Below the pieces are notes generated by a model. The model was given only the letters and a program-made list of their open reading frames with translations, was not told the DNA's origin and searched no databases. Below are positions 22,844 through 33,429 of a stretch of 64,000 bases of DNA, in pieces. Source of the DNA: Cordilura impudica (taxonomy: Eukaryota > Arthropoda > Insecta > Diptera > Scathophagidae). Position 1 is the first letter of the stretch; each line of letters opens with the position of its first letter. The translations under genes were made by a program, and so were the position numbers. The stretch lies in contig OY821520.1 in NCBI GenBank assembly GCA_963682025.1, forward strand, positions 183,763,036-183,827,035, given 5' to 3'.

Positions 22844-23889
22844 CTAGATGTAACCCGGTGTGCTTCGCTAGCCCCCCCCCCTCGCACCCACCGCATCGCA
22901 ATGAAAGCGCTCACGCAAAGTCCCAAGGCTTTTACTATTACAGAAATTCAGATATATCACATTTAATATTAAGTTTGCATGGGAGCGCCACGCGCATTTG
23001 TCCAATCCCGGCCATTTTTTTGTCTGACTACTCACGTTAATAATAGATGACCTGAGACAAATTTGCAAAGTTCTCTCTTTGAACTTAAAATATCATTTGG
23101 CAATTTCTCTTTTTAGCGATTTTTGATTTTGCCCATTTTTGATTTTGAAGATTTTTGTTTTTTAGGCGATTTTTATTTTTCGCGATTTTTGGGTTTAGCG
23201 ATTTTTGATTTTGGCGATATATTTTCCACGACAAATCACATTGGTAACTAATGTACTAGTCAAAAGACTTTCGCTTTCATAGTACTTCATATTTTTTATA
23301 TATGAGGTGCCACGCCCACTAATCCCATTCCGCCCAATTTTTATTGAACTACTCACATTTCTATCTGATGGACTCGTGCAAAATGTCGAGTCTTTCCCTT
23401 TTATAGTACACCAGTTATATGCTATTGGATATTTACTTTGTACGGGCGGTGCCACGCCCACTGGTCCGATCACGCCCATTTTTTGTTCGACTACTCACAT
23501 TAATAATAGGTGAAATCAGCCAAATTTGAAAAGCTCTCTCTGTCACAGTACTCGATATGTATAATATTGAATTATTACTTTTATGGGAGGTACCACGCCC
23601 ACTTATCCGATCCCGCCCATTTCCGGCATAGCTACTAATATTAACAATAGGTGACCTCACACAAATTTGCAAAGCTCTCCCTATCATAGTACTCAATATA
23701 TATGATATTAAAAATTTACTTTGTGTGGGAGGTGTCACACCCACTAAAAATATTGAAAAAATTATAGTCTATAGCACTTCCCATATCCGCAGTAAGACTC
23801 TGTGAAAATTTCAGGAAGATCAGATGAATAGTTACGGACATTACCTCCTACAAACAAACAAACACACATTTCTTCTTTATTATACTCTG
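22844..23889 (-). mobile_element. Helitron-like element (family A), third copy
   Basis: Plus-strand left edge is CTAGATGTAACCCGGTGTGC (minus-strand 3' end). Several units with CCACGCCCACT and CATACAAAGTAAAT-type blocks follow, then ACCTCCTACAAACAAACAAA and a degenerate TCTATACTA start near 23889. About 1.05 kb, non-coding. It abuts the left TIR of the Tc1-like transposon at 23899. Confidence 0.6.
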
Positions 23890-23898
23890 CGTTACATA

Positions 23899-25377
23899 AC
23901 TGTAGCACAATACTTTATTTTCAAATAATTGAGCTGGAATTATCATTGTATTTGCTGAAGCTTCATATTTTCTATGCAAAAACAAGAACTTGTTTGTGCT
24001 CTCTTAAAAACAATAACAATTGCATATATGTATATCTCCCTTCTATTTTAAATCCCGTTATAATATTAATATGCAGTCTAATTATGTAGCGTTTCGTGAC
24101 TATAGCACATTCAATGTTCATTGTGTACAGTGTTCAAAATATTGGTATAAAAAAAAATAATGTGTTATTAAAATAAAATATATTGTGTTTTAAAAAATAT
24201 TAATTAAATTAAATCATGCCACTATCAGCTCCTCTGAATGTTTTAGAAAAGGGCAAGATCTTAGCTCCAGAGGCCGAGGACTTTTCAAAAGTACAGATCG
24301 CTGAAAAAATAAAAAGGAGCCGAAAGGTCGTTTATAACTTTCTACAAAATAAAGAAGGGTATGGCAAAAACCGATCTGGAGGCCCAAAGAAGAAACTAAG
24401 TGAAAGTCAGCAAAGAAAAATAATAAATAAAGCAAGCAACTCCATGGTAATATGCAATCAGTTGGCAGAAATTGTTAGAAGTAATGTGTCCAAATACACT
24501 GTGTGGAGAGCTTTAAGAGATGCCCCGAATATTGTGCGCCGTAAACTTAAAAAAGCACCACGTTTGCTTCAACGGCACAAAGAGGCTCGCTTAGAATTTT
24601 GAAAAAAAAAAATATGAAGACAAACTGGGAACAGGTAAGTCTTAATTCCATAGGGTATTGATTAGATAACATTCTTTTATTGTTATTTAGGCTATTTTTT
24701 CTGACGAGAAAAAATGGAATTTGGATGGTCCAGATGGATTAAATGATTATTGGCGCGATTTGAACAAGGAGCCGTTAATATTTTCCAAGCGTAACTTTGG
24801 AGGAGGCAGCGTTATGACTTGGGGGGCTTTTCACGCAGATGGATTGCTAGAACTACAGGTTCTGTCAGGTCGGATGAAGAGCAGAGACTACATTGCAATT
24901 TTGCAGTGTAGTCTATTGCCTTTTTTGCAGCAACAGTCAGAGAAATCCTTAATTTTTCAGCATGACAACGCGCCTGTCCATGCAAGTAAGGAGACCGCGG
25001 AGTGGATACGGTCAAAAAATATTAATTTGATGGGGTGGCCAGCGTGCTCACCAGATATGAACCCAATATAAAACACAAACACTACCGCAGCGTGGAAGAG
25101 CTCAAACGTGCAATATTTAGGGAATTTGATAAAGTAAATGGATGAAAGATTATTTCGATGCATCCAAAATAAAGGAGGATTAATAAAATCAAATGAAATA
25201 AAATAAAAAAGTTGAAATTTTGTTTTTTATTTCAATACATAGTCTAAGTACATAATTTGGTATTGTTTTTAAGAGAGCACAAACAAGTTGTTGGTTTTGC
25301 ATAAAAAATATAAAGCTTCAGCAAATGCAATAAAAATTCTAGCTCAACTATTTAAACATATAGCACTGTGCTATAGT
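23899..25377 (+). mobile_element. Tc1-like transposon with long TIRs
   Basis: 1.48-kb element. The imperfect inverted repeats of about 115-120 bp (23899-24014 and 25261-25377) start ACTGTAGCACA and ACTATAGCACA and share TTGCTGAAGCTT and CAACTTGTTTGTGCTCTCTT-type blocks. TA lies just outside each end (23897-23898, 25378-25379), consistent with Tc1/mariner TA insertion. One broken transposase gene lies inside. Confidence 0.75.
24216..25145 (+). pseudogene. Tc1-like transposase with an intron, inactivated
   Basis: Cut-and-paste DDE transposase. The N-terminal paired-type helix-turn-helix (QIAEKIKRSRKVVYNFL, then KNRSGGPKKKLSE) is followed by AIFSDEKKWNLDGPDG (first Asp), GGGSVMTWGAF and FQHDNAPVHASKETAEW (second Asp), then WPACSPDMNPI. 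One lost base in the T run at 24597-24600 breaks the frame after ARLEF. A 56-bp GT-AG intron (24635-24690) separates NWEQ from AIFSDE, and the reading phase is kept across it. The codon expected to be the catalytic Glu (PIEN in relatives) is TAA at about 25069, and about 45 nt after it are missing. SVEELKRAIFREFDK resumes afterwards. The copy cannot transpose itself. Confidence 0.75.
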
Positions 25378-25464
25378 TATGATTATAGATTATTGAAAAT
25401 GGTAAATTTTTTCGGATCTCAAAATTTTGATAATAGCTATTTCGGATCCTTGGTTTTAATAAAA

Positions 25465-25550
25465 TGTACATTCAAAAAAAGGTACTTTCTAACGAAGAGA
25501 TACTTTTTTCAGAAAAAGTGCTTTTCTGTGAATGTACTTTCTTTCTTATT
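25465..25550. repeat. Short 17-bp-type minisatellite patch
   Basis: A few diverged units of the AAAAGGTACTTTTTAAG type (AAAAAAAGGTACTTTCTAAC, AAAAGTGCTTTTC) just outside the Tc1-like element. Confidence 0.45.
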
Positions 25551-25689
25551 TATTTAATTATTTTTTCGATGACCTAGCACAACAAGACAAAAACCTTATA
25601 AGTTATAGTGCGACATAAAAAGGATGTAAAACTTAAAGTTATATGTAACAAATGTATAAAGAATTTAACCAAAAATAAAAGAAATTAGT

Positions 25690-26965
25690 TGATTTAACAT
25701 TTTTAAACTTGCTAGCGTTGATTTGAATTCCACTAGGAGGAAGGTTCCAAAGACTAGTGGAGTAAATGAAAAACTGACGTTATGATAAAAGGCTTTTACA
25801 TCTTTTTTGGATTATATTTTTGCCAAGAATAAATCTAGCAAATTGTATCCTTCTACAGAGATAGATAGGTAACGTTGATGTAATAATTTTGTGTAAAAAA
25901 TAAGGCTTTTAAATTTAAGAAGATCTTCATTGATTTATTTGATATGGTTTATTTGATATGAATAAATTGATATAGATTCACTGCGTCCTTCGTTGTACAT
26001 ATGAATGAATATTATGCATGGCTACACTGTTATAAATTTGAACGTCATCAGCATACATTTGAACCGTGCTGTGAATTATTATTTCTGGTAAGTCATTAAT
26101 ATACAAACAGAATAAAAGAGGTCCTAGTACGGATGCTTGCGGAACTCCCTTGTTTACATTAAGGACATTTGATTTTCTACCGTTCAGACTAACAACTTGT
26201 AATCTTAAAATGAGATATGAATTGACAAGCTTGCACGATGAATGAGAAAAGTATCATAATTCTTCAAGTTTTTTCGTTAATATGGAATCGTCTACTGTGT
26301 CGAAAGCTTTAATGTGATCCGGTATCATTAAGAATGAAACCACATTGTTATGTTCAATCATGTCTGTTAGCGCTGTATGCAGCTTCTTCCCTTCACAAAT
26401 CTAGACTGCAGATCTGACAAAATATTATTCTGACCAAGATAATCATTCATTTGTCTGCTCATGAGATTTTCCATTACTTAAGATAAAAAGGGGAGAATTG
26501 CAAAAGGCCGGAAATAATTGTTTTGTGTAGGAATAGGGATAGTTTTTGAGAGTTTCCATCCTTCACAAAATACGGATTTTGTAGGGATCGTGTTGGATGG
26601 ATGAGTAAGAAAAGAGCTTTGGGATTAAGGATTTTAAAAATAAAGAATTCATTTCATCTAAACGAACAGCATTCGATTTTACGGCTGAGAAACTTTCTAC
26701 AACTTCACCTTGGTTTACACAATGGAAACTAAAACGATTTCCAATGGGAGTAATGCGTAAGTCATTATAAATGTTTGATACGGGCGATTGCACATTATTA
26801 TTTACGAACTTATCATTTGGATAGCTTACATCAATATCAGCGTTATCATTTAGTTAGTTTTCATTAATATCAGCGTTACGAGGAGTTTTTATGCCCTATT
26901 TCAATCTTGCGGATATCTTTCCATGTGGATCAACTGTCAATAGCTGATGAAAATTTACTTTCTTC
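25690..26965 (-). pseudogene. CR1/Jockey-type LINE reverse transcriptase relic
   Basis: Reverse orientation of the type seen at 424-3288. From right to left: a TWKDIRKI linker, EVVESFSAVKSNAVRLDE, RPFAILPFLS, FDTVDDSILTKKLEEL, GVPQASVLGPLLFCLYINDL, MYADDVQIYNS (catalytic YADD intact), and a C-terminal FARFILGKN ... TSLWNLPP block near 25740-25830. Stops and frameshifts throughout. The endonuclease half is absent; on the upstream side the relic ends against a minisatellite array. Confidence 0.7.
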
Positions 26966-27590
26966 ATTTTTTAACAAAAAGTGCTTTTTAAGAAAAAATA
27001 ATTTTTTAAGAAAATGTACTTTTTTTTAAAGAAAATTTACATTTTTAAGAAAGAGTACTTTTTTAAATAGACGTACTTTTTGAAGAAAAGGTACTTTTTG
27101 AAGAAAAATACTTTTTTAGGAAAAGGTACTATTTAAGAAAAGGCCCCCTTCTAAGAGCAGGTACTTTGTAAGAAAAGGTACAGAAAAAGCTTTACTTATG
27201 AAAATTATACTTTTTTTAAGAAAAAAGTTGCGTTTTTTGGAAATGGTACCTTTTCAGATAAGGGTAGTTTTTTAATGGGTACTGTTTAAGATATGGTATA
27301 TTTTTAAGAATTTGTTCTTTTTGAAGTAAAGATCCTTTTTCAAGAGAAGTACCTCTTTTAATCAAAGATACTTTTTAATATAAGATAATTTTTAATCTTT
27401 TAATAAAAATTTCCTTTTTTGGAAATGGTCTTAGTAAGATAACCTACTTTTTTGAGATGAGTTGCTTTTTTTAGAAAAAATATTTTTCTTTAATTTTTAG
27501 GAAAAGGTAAAATTTTCAGAAAATGTACTTTAAAAAAGTACTTCTTTAAGAAAGTGGTCTTTTTTGAAAAAAGATATTTTTGTAGGAATT
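26965..27590. repeat. Degenerate 17-bp minisatellite array
   Basis: Runs of AAGAAAAGGTACTTTTTGA-like units, for example near 27070-27180, decaying toward both edges. It adjoins the LINE relic on the left and a Penelope-like end on the right. Confidence 0.75.
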
Positions 27591-27879
27591 GATGAGTGTA
27601 ACTATATTAGTCAAATACAGCAATAACAATTGTAACAACCACATATAAAATAAAAATTTAGATATTATTAAATTTTTCTTTTGTGACCGTTAATTAACGC
27701 TAGTACGAGTATCATAGAACTTTTACTCAGTTCTGTGATACTTTAACTCAGTTCTGTTAAGTTTATTTTATGATATCTGTGTGCTGTGACGTTATCATTT
27801 ATTTACATTTTCTGTTGTCGTGAAGTCCAGTTTTTTTAGATAAGTAAGTGATAACTATTAAAAGGACGAAATATAGAAT

Positions 27880-28020
27880 AAATTTAAATAAAAATATACA
27901 CTCCTGAAGAAGTCTGAAAAAAACAGAAAAAACGTTGGCTGAAAAATGGAAATAAATTGATCTTTTTATTTACACCAAATTTGACCATCATTAGCCCTTT
28001 TGGAAACTCCTTTTTATAAC
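27880..28020 (+). mobile_element. Penelope-like 3' end with hammerhead-like core
   Basis: CTGAAGA at 27904-27910 is followed by a small stem (TCTG, A-rich loop, CAGA), AAAAAACGTTGG, then GGAAATAAA and a TTTGACCATC ... AGCCC terminus. The same layout occurs at the end of the Penelope-like element near 51504-51600. The GAAAC core is damaged here. No coding part is adjacent. Confidence 0.4.
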
Positions 28021-28159
28021 GATAAAAATTTAGAATTATAGGAAAATAACAATAAGCACATACAAAATTTATTTCTTTACATATAAATCTATATCTGCTG
28101 ACTTAGTCGACCGATTTTTGTGATTTTAAATATTAAACAGCTCAGATCAAATTCAAAAC

Positions 28160-28660
28160 AGAGGGTATATATAAGTTTGTCGTTCCGTTTGTAATAATTA
28201 GGAAAAAAAAAATCTGGACCCCAAAAAATATATATATTTGTGATCCTTATAACAAGCGGAGTTGATATAGCGATGTCCGTCTGTTTGGCTGCCCGTCTGT
28301 CCGTCACGATGACGGCTTCAATCGGGCAACTAGGTTGCTCGTTGGCACAAAAAAATGAATCACTAATAATCTGAGAAGTCTGCTATTTAAAATTGTCCAA
28401 ATCGGCTCATCTGGTCCCGAGAATTGAACGAAGGAGTAAAAAAAGTCTTGAAAAAATATGATTTGCCTATGTTGTTCTTGTCACGATAACGTTCTCAATA
28501 GGCCAGCTAGGGCGCTTGTTGTTAGAGGGAACGATTCACTAACATCATGAAAAGGTTTCTGTTTTTCAAATCTTGACAATAGGTTTCATATGTGCCGAGA
28601 AATCACTGAAAAGTTAAAAAAAATATGATGTTTTCCTATATTGTCATTCTAAATTTTGTA
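28160..28660 (+). repeat. INE-like family 3 copy
   Basis: Starts AGAGGGTATATATAAGTTTG with TTCCGTTTGTAATAATTA, then ATATAGCGATGTCCGTCTG, CGTCACGATGACG and two related segments (GGGCAACTAGGTTGCTCGTT and GGCCAGCTAGGGCGCTTGTT), about 175 bp apart. Non-coding. The far end is not sharply defined. Confidence 0.5.
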
Positions 28661-28860
28661 TTTTGTCACAGCTGTACTTGTTGTTTTTATGGTCGTTGTG
28701 GTAATAATATAAAAATTCACCAATATCAACATTTTATGGTGTAATATTTAAGTTAGTTAATTAATAAAAGAAACTATATAAAATCAATATCAATATTCGG
28801 CGATTTTTATAAGATCACAAAATATTACAAATTGATACATACATACTACTGTTGCAAATA

Positions 28861-29652
28861 TAACAAGTAAGAAAATTATAGTCGGTCCAGACCGACTATA
28901 CGATACCCTATACCATGTCCTATCTCTTAGGCCCAACTAACTGGACATAGAAAATAAGCAAAAACCAAATTTGAGTCTGATTTTTATTAATTTTTTTGGC
29001 TGCATATATGAAAAAATTCATATCGGATGCTATATCTATATGGGGTCTAGGTCCGAAAATGGACCGATCCTGATCATGTTTGGTAAAGTCTCTTGTATTT
29101 TGCAAAAATATATACAAACAAAATCTGAGAAGAATCAATGCAATATTTTTGTTTTTTAATAGATTTAAGTGAAGATCGGGAAGCAGCTCTATATGGGGCC
29201 AAAGGGACAATTTTTGGACTTCTCATTAATGGACGTAATGAACGTATACAAAACCCAATTTGAGTAAGATCTATATGACAATTTGGATCTTATGGCAATT
29301 TATGTCGATTTCATAGGGGTAATTTGTATGGGGGCTAGGTCTGAACATGGACCGATTCTCACCAATTTCAATAGCGTTCATCCCATGGCCGATAAAAGCT
29401 TATATTCCAAATTTCGTCAAAATATATTCATATTTGCGACCTGCAGTTTGATTACAAGCTTTACATGGACACACAGACGGACGGACGGACGGACGGACGG
29501 ACGGACGGACGGACATTGTTAAATCAACTCAGAAAGTGATTCTGATTCGATCGGTATAATTAAAGATGGGTCTAGGTCAAATATTTTTGGTTGTTACAAA
29601 CAGCAGCACAAAGTCATTATACCCAAACCACATAGTGGTATAGGGTATAAAA
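28861..29652 (+). mobile_element. Full-length INE-1/mini-me-like element
   Basis: About 790 bp. One end is AACAAGTAAGAAAATTATAG with the palindrome ATAGTCGGTCCAGACCGACT; the other is GGTATAGGGTATAAAAA. Inside are an (ACGG)n-type microsatellite at 29470-29515 and CACATAGTGGTATAGGGT. This is the reference copy for the family in this window; others are at 38386, 40905, 42712, 56937, 59476 and 60425. Dipteran INE-1/mini-me repeats, regarded as Helentron-associated, share the GTCC microsatellite and GCGATGTCCGTC context. That link is from memory. Confidence 0.7.
29468..29516 (+). repeat. GGAC tetranucleotide microsatellite
   Basis: CACAGACGGACGGACGG continuing as uninterrupted ACGG units inside the INE-1-like element. 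Repeat number differs between copies, being short at 42855 and 57040 and lost at 60880. Confidence 0.85.
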
Positions 29653-29977
29653 ATACTATAAATAACATTCATATATTCTGTATATGTATATCGATAATAA
29701 ACGCAAATTAAAAATAATATAAATATAAATTATTTTATTTATACAAAATACTGCAATTTTTAGGGTTGCAAAAAATAGTATGATTTTAAGGTTTCTACTT
29801 TTAGTACATACTTGTACTCAAAAGTAGTAGTGAAACTATAAAATATTTACCCTGTAAAAAGTTGGTATTTAAAAAAAAATATTTTTTGTCAGATGTCAAA
29901 AGATGCTAAAACTCGAAAAATTTTCGAAAAAAATTTTAATATTTAATTATAATATATTTTTAAAATTTATCATTTAA

Positions 29978-30100
29978 TGTCGGGCGAAGGCAAACGCCAC
30001 CCGGACTACCAAGAATTTTATGCACGAGCTATTCACATCAGGAATAAACGCGGAGCTCAACTCAATCAAAGTGCAATGATCAAGCCCCGCCCTGGGAAAT
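29978..30100. other. GC-rich island of unknown nature
   Basis: A locally GC-rich patch in very AT-rich DNA, containing GTCGGGCGAAGGCAAACGCC and CAAGCCCCGCCCTGGG. GGGCG ... CGCC can pair around AAGGCAAA. No frame or repeat partner in the window explains it. Confidence 0.3.
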
Positions 30101-30109
30101 ATGTATTCA

Positions 30110-31640
30110 TGCTTTTCTTAGTGATCGTATCATTGTGAACGAAATAGAATTGAAATTGTGTACTTAAAAAACCTGTTTCTACAGATAGTGAATAAAATCC
30201 CAGTAAGCATTTTATGCAATAAATGATCATGTGGAGTCTTTTTTGACTCCGCTGTGCTACTAAAACAGTCATAAATGCGCTCTTTTGCTAATTGAAAAAT
30301 ATTCTTTTGTCGGAAGAAAATATTACCTTACCCCCGACTCTTCTTGAGAGTCTTCTTTAACCAATTATCTGATCAGTTTCGACTTATTTTTGAGTCGTAC
30401 TTAATGTCATTTTTCTATAAATCAATTTTTAAGCGTAAGTAAAAATCATTTTTAGCCTTTTTCTAATACCGCATGTGATTAATGATTTTTTAAGGTGATT
30501 TTTGTTAAAAAAAATTAATCGCAAAATGAAATGCTATAATAATTCCATTAATAATCAAAAGGGATTAAGTAAATTTATTTATATAATTTTACGTTATAAT
30601 AATGCATTATAAATAAGTATATACAGAACCATGCATGTTTTTCTATTTTAATAAAGTAAAAAATATATAATTGACACTACTGAAATCAAAATGCATATGT
30701 AAATATGTTCGTGTAGCCGCTGTCGTCTATGTGTTTCATGCATAAGTCTTATGAAAGCTTTTGATCAAAGCAAGTGTATGTCACATTGTCTTGTGAAATC
30801 TTGCATTGTTTTTTAATAGGTACCAGTAATGCCAGGAGATTTTTTCAGAAATCTCTACGCTAATGAAAAAAAATCCCTTTTTCCCTACGCCCACTTTTTT
30901 CTCCCTACATTTTTCGCTAAACTACTTTTTTAAATTTTTAATAAAATAAAATTTTATTTTTATATTCTAAATTTTCAATTTCAATAATGCAAAAATAATA
31001 TAAAAACGAAGAAAAATAACATAAAAAATAAGATAAGAATATCATAAGAATTACATAAAAACAACATAAAAAACCAACAGATTTTATAAAAAAAATATTA
31101 TTACAATTCTGTATAATTCATCTTTTATATGGCTAGATGTGCATTTAAAATTTACACAATTAATTAAAATAGCTTGCAAATGGGATCTTATAACGCAAAC
31201 AGAATTTTGGTTCTTGGTTTTAAAAGAAATTTTTATAAGACATTGATTAATATTTTTCACAAACCTTGCATCTGCATTTAAAGTCGTCATCTTTGACCTG
31301 TTCTATCCCATTAGCTTCTCGTCTCTCAACTGTTTTCAGCATCATAGAAAAACGAATCGGACATTTTTCTAAAATTAATTATGTTTAAATTTATAATATT
31401 TTATTGTTTTTTTAATGTTCTTACTTAATAAAATCGGAGAGATCTACAAAGATGGCGTACTTATGTATAAAAAAGATGCACAAAACAAGTAAACTGCACA
31501 AAAAAGTGTTTTTTACTTGTCATTGTTATTAAAGAAGCTGAAAATTCAGAGTATTTGTTGTGATAATTTAGTAATAAGTTGATCGAATTATTTACATATT
31601 CAAATATTTTATTTACATTTTTTACAAATAGTGCAAGAAA
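30110..31640. other. AT-rich DNA, nothing firm
   Basis: Only weak open frames with no recognisable motif. At 31640-31700 a family 3 INE-like end appears (GTGGAGGGTATCAAAGATTC, AGCATAGCTGAA, CACTCTTACTTGTT). Confidence 0.4.
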
Positions 31641-31856
31641 ACCTAGGTGGAGGGTATCAAAGATTCAGCATAGCTGAATTTAACACTCTTACTTGTTTTT
31701 TATGTTCTCTGCAAAAATATTATTTAAAGATGTGACAAAATTTAATCAATTTTGACAATATTTTTCTTGAATTTGTTTTTTGCTTTCTTTTTTTTAATTT
31801 TCTTTGTTTTCTAACTGTTTCGCCTAACGGATCAAGTTCCTTAAATAACGTAAATT

Positions 31857-31990
31857 GTGTGAAAATTAAGTTTTGAGAAAAAAACGCATTTAAAGTTTCT
31901 GCACCCTTTTAGGTACCAGAATCCACCGTTTTTGACACAATCCGCTTTTTGACACACTAGGTGCCTTTTCTCGTAGAAGGTCACATATGC
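31857..31990. repeat. Short repeat, copy 2
   Basis: Near-identical to 14045-14180 (AAATTAAGTTTTGAGAAAAA, CACCCTTTTAGGTACCAGAA, GACACACTAGGTGCC). The left inverted end is degraded compared with copy 1. Confidence 0.55.
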
Positions 31991-32419
31991 TCCATAAAAC
32001 GTATTCTAGCATGAAGAGGAGACAATTGAAATTTGTAAGCTTTCTTAAAAGTAACATCTTGTGGTGAGGGTTGACGTAATTAACTTGTTGTTTTTTGGCT
32101 TATAATGCAGCCTGACGATGACTTTGTTTCGGTTAAAGCTTCTGCAATCAATCAATTTTAAAATTTACTTCGATGTCTTGGCCATCAAATTTAAATACTT
32201 ATTACTGGTTGAAGTTCTTTTATTTTTTAACTTTTTTAGTTATGGCATCTTTTATTGCCTTTCTGAATGCAATTTTTATTGGTCGGCAATACTTTGTTGA
32301 AGAGGGAATTTAATTTTTCCATACAGCAATTTATGTTGCTCTACTGCTATAACTTTTTGGAACTAAAAATACGAGAAATAAATTAAGATCTTAAGAAATT
32401 TAAGCAATGCTGCCATTTC

Positions 32420-32910
32420 CAAATTGTTTCAAATGATCAGCATTCTGCAGTAAGTTCAAAAGTTTTTGTTTCAGCTGAACTAGAAGTGATAATAATAGAA
32501 GGTAAGAATTCTTTTTTGACAGAAAATAAATCTCCATAATCTGGAAAAATCCCAAAATTTTTTTCTTTGGTTCGCTTCCGAATTCCTTCTACTGATTTTT
32601 AATCAGTTTCAAACCAAAAAATAGTGCGAAAGCTTCTTCTGGAGTAAATTTATTGTCTTTAGTTGTTGTAGGAATGCTTTTTAAAATCCTCTTTGTACAC
32701 CTAGGGCCCTTTTCTACTATTTTTTTCAATTATTTCAATTTAGTTTTCTTATTTTGTGTTGGTTGAATTGGGTGTAAAAATGAATCCTTAATGATTCTTT
32801 GCGAAATTTCTTCATTGATATGCTCAAGCTTGCGCCTTGGAAATCTTTTTGCTGGTCGACCCTTTCTCTTTATATCATCAACATCGTTTTGTTGAAAATA
32901 AGTATCCATC
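32420..32910 (-). pseudogene. Relic of an unclassified repetitive insect ORF
   Basis: On the minus strand, from 32910: MDTYFQQNDVDDIKRKGRPA, a basic stretch, LEHINEEISQRIIKDSFLHP, then FTPEEAFALFFGLKLIKNQ and, after a frame change, ILGFFPDYGDLFSVKKEFLP and ITSSAETKTFELTAEC. The order TPEEA-block, YP/FP-block, ITxTSAE-block recalls a family of high-copy predicted proteins in insect genomes that I take to be transposon-derived. The mechanism and name are unknown to me. Only one stop and one shift interrupt about 160 codons. Confidence 0.35.
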
Positions 32911-33314
32911 GTTGAAACTGTAATGATTTCATAAAAAGTTGAAATAGAGTTGTAATATTTTGTCTCCCGAGGTTCATAAGAGAAATGATTTTTGACCGCT
33001 TCTCAAAATATAGTACGTACAACGCTTAGTTTTCGATGTTACATTCAAACTTAATACGTAGACTTATATATGTACATATGTATTTATGCACAGCTTTAGA
33101 CATTCATCAAAGCAGTGTATCACCGAATCAATGATTAGCTTAACTAATGTTATTATGATGAAAAAAAACTTTAGGTTTAAAATTTGCAAAATATGACAAA
33201 ATCCATAAAATAGAAATCTCAAATGTGCAATGTGAAATATTTCTTTATTTTCCGCACATGTTATACAATCGTTGTTTTGGAAGTAACTATTTGTGAATAC
33301 AACATAATTATATG

Positions 33315-33425
33315 TATTAGTCTGGATTTAAGGTAATTTTAGGTCGATACCATTGTTCTTTTTTACATGGGGCTAGGTCTGAACATTTACAGATTTTCAT
33401 CATTTTCAATTTCATTGAAACGTGT
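33315..33425 (+). repeat. INE-1-like internal fragment
   Basis: Shares TACATGGGGCTAGGTCTGAA and CATCATTTTCAATTTCATTG with the central part of the full copy. Both ends are missing. Confidence 0.5.
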
Positions 33426-33429
33426 TTGA

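Noticed and set aside
32110..32150. CTGACGATGACTTTGTTTCGG as a hammerhead core
   Set aside because: CTGACGA fits, but no GAAA follows a stem in the right place, so the core is incomplete.
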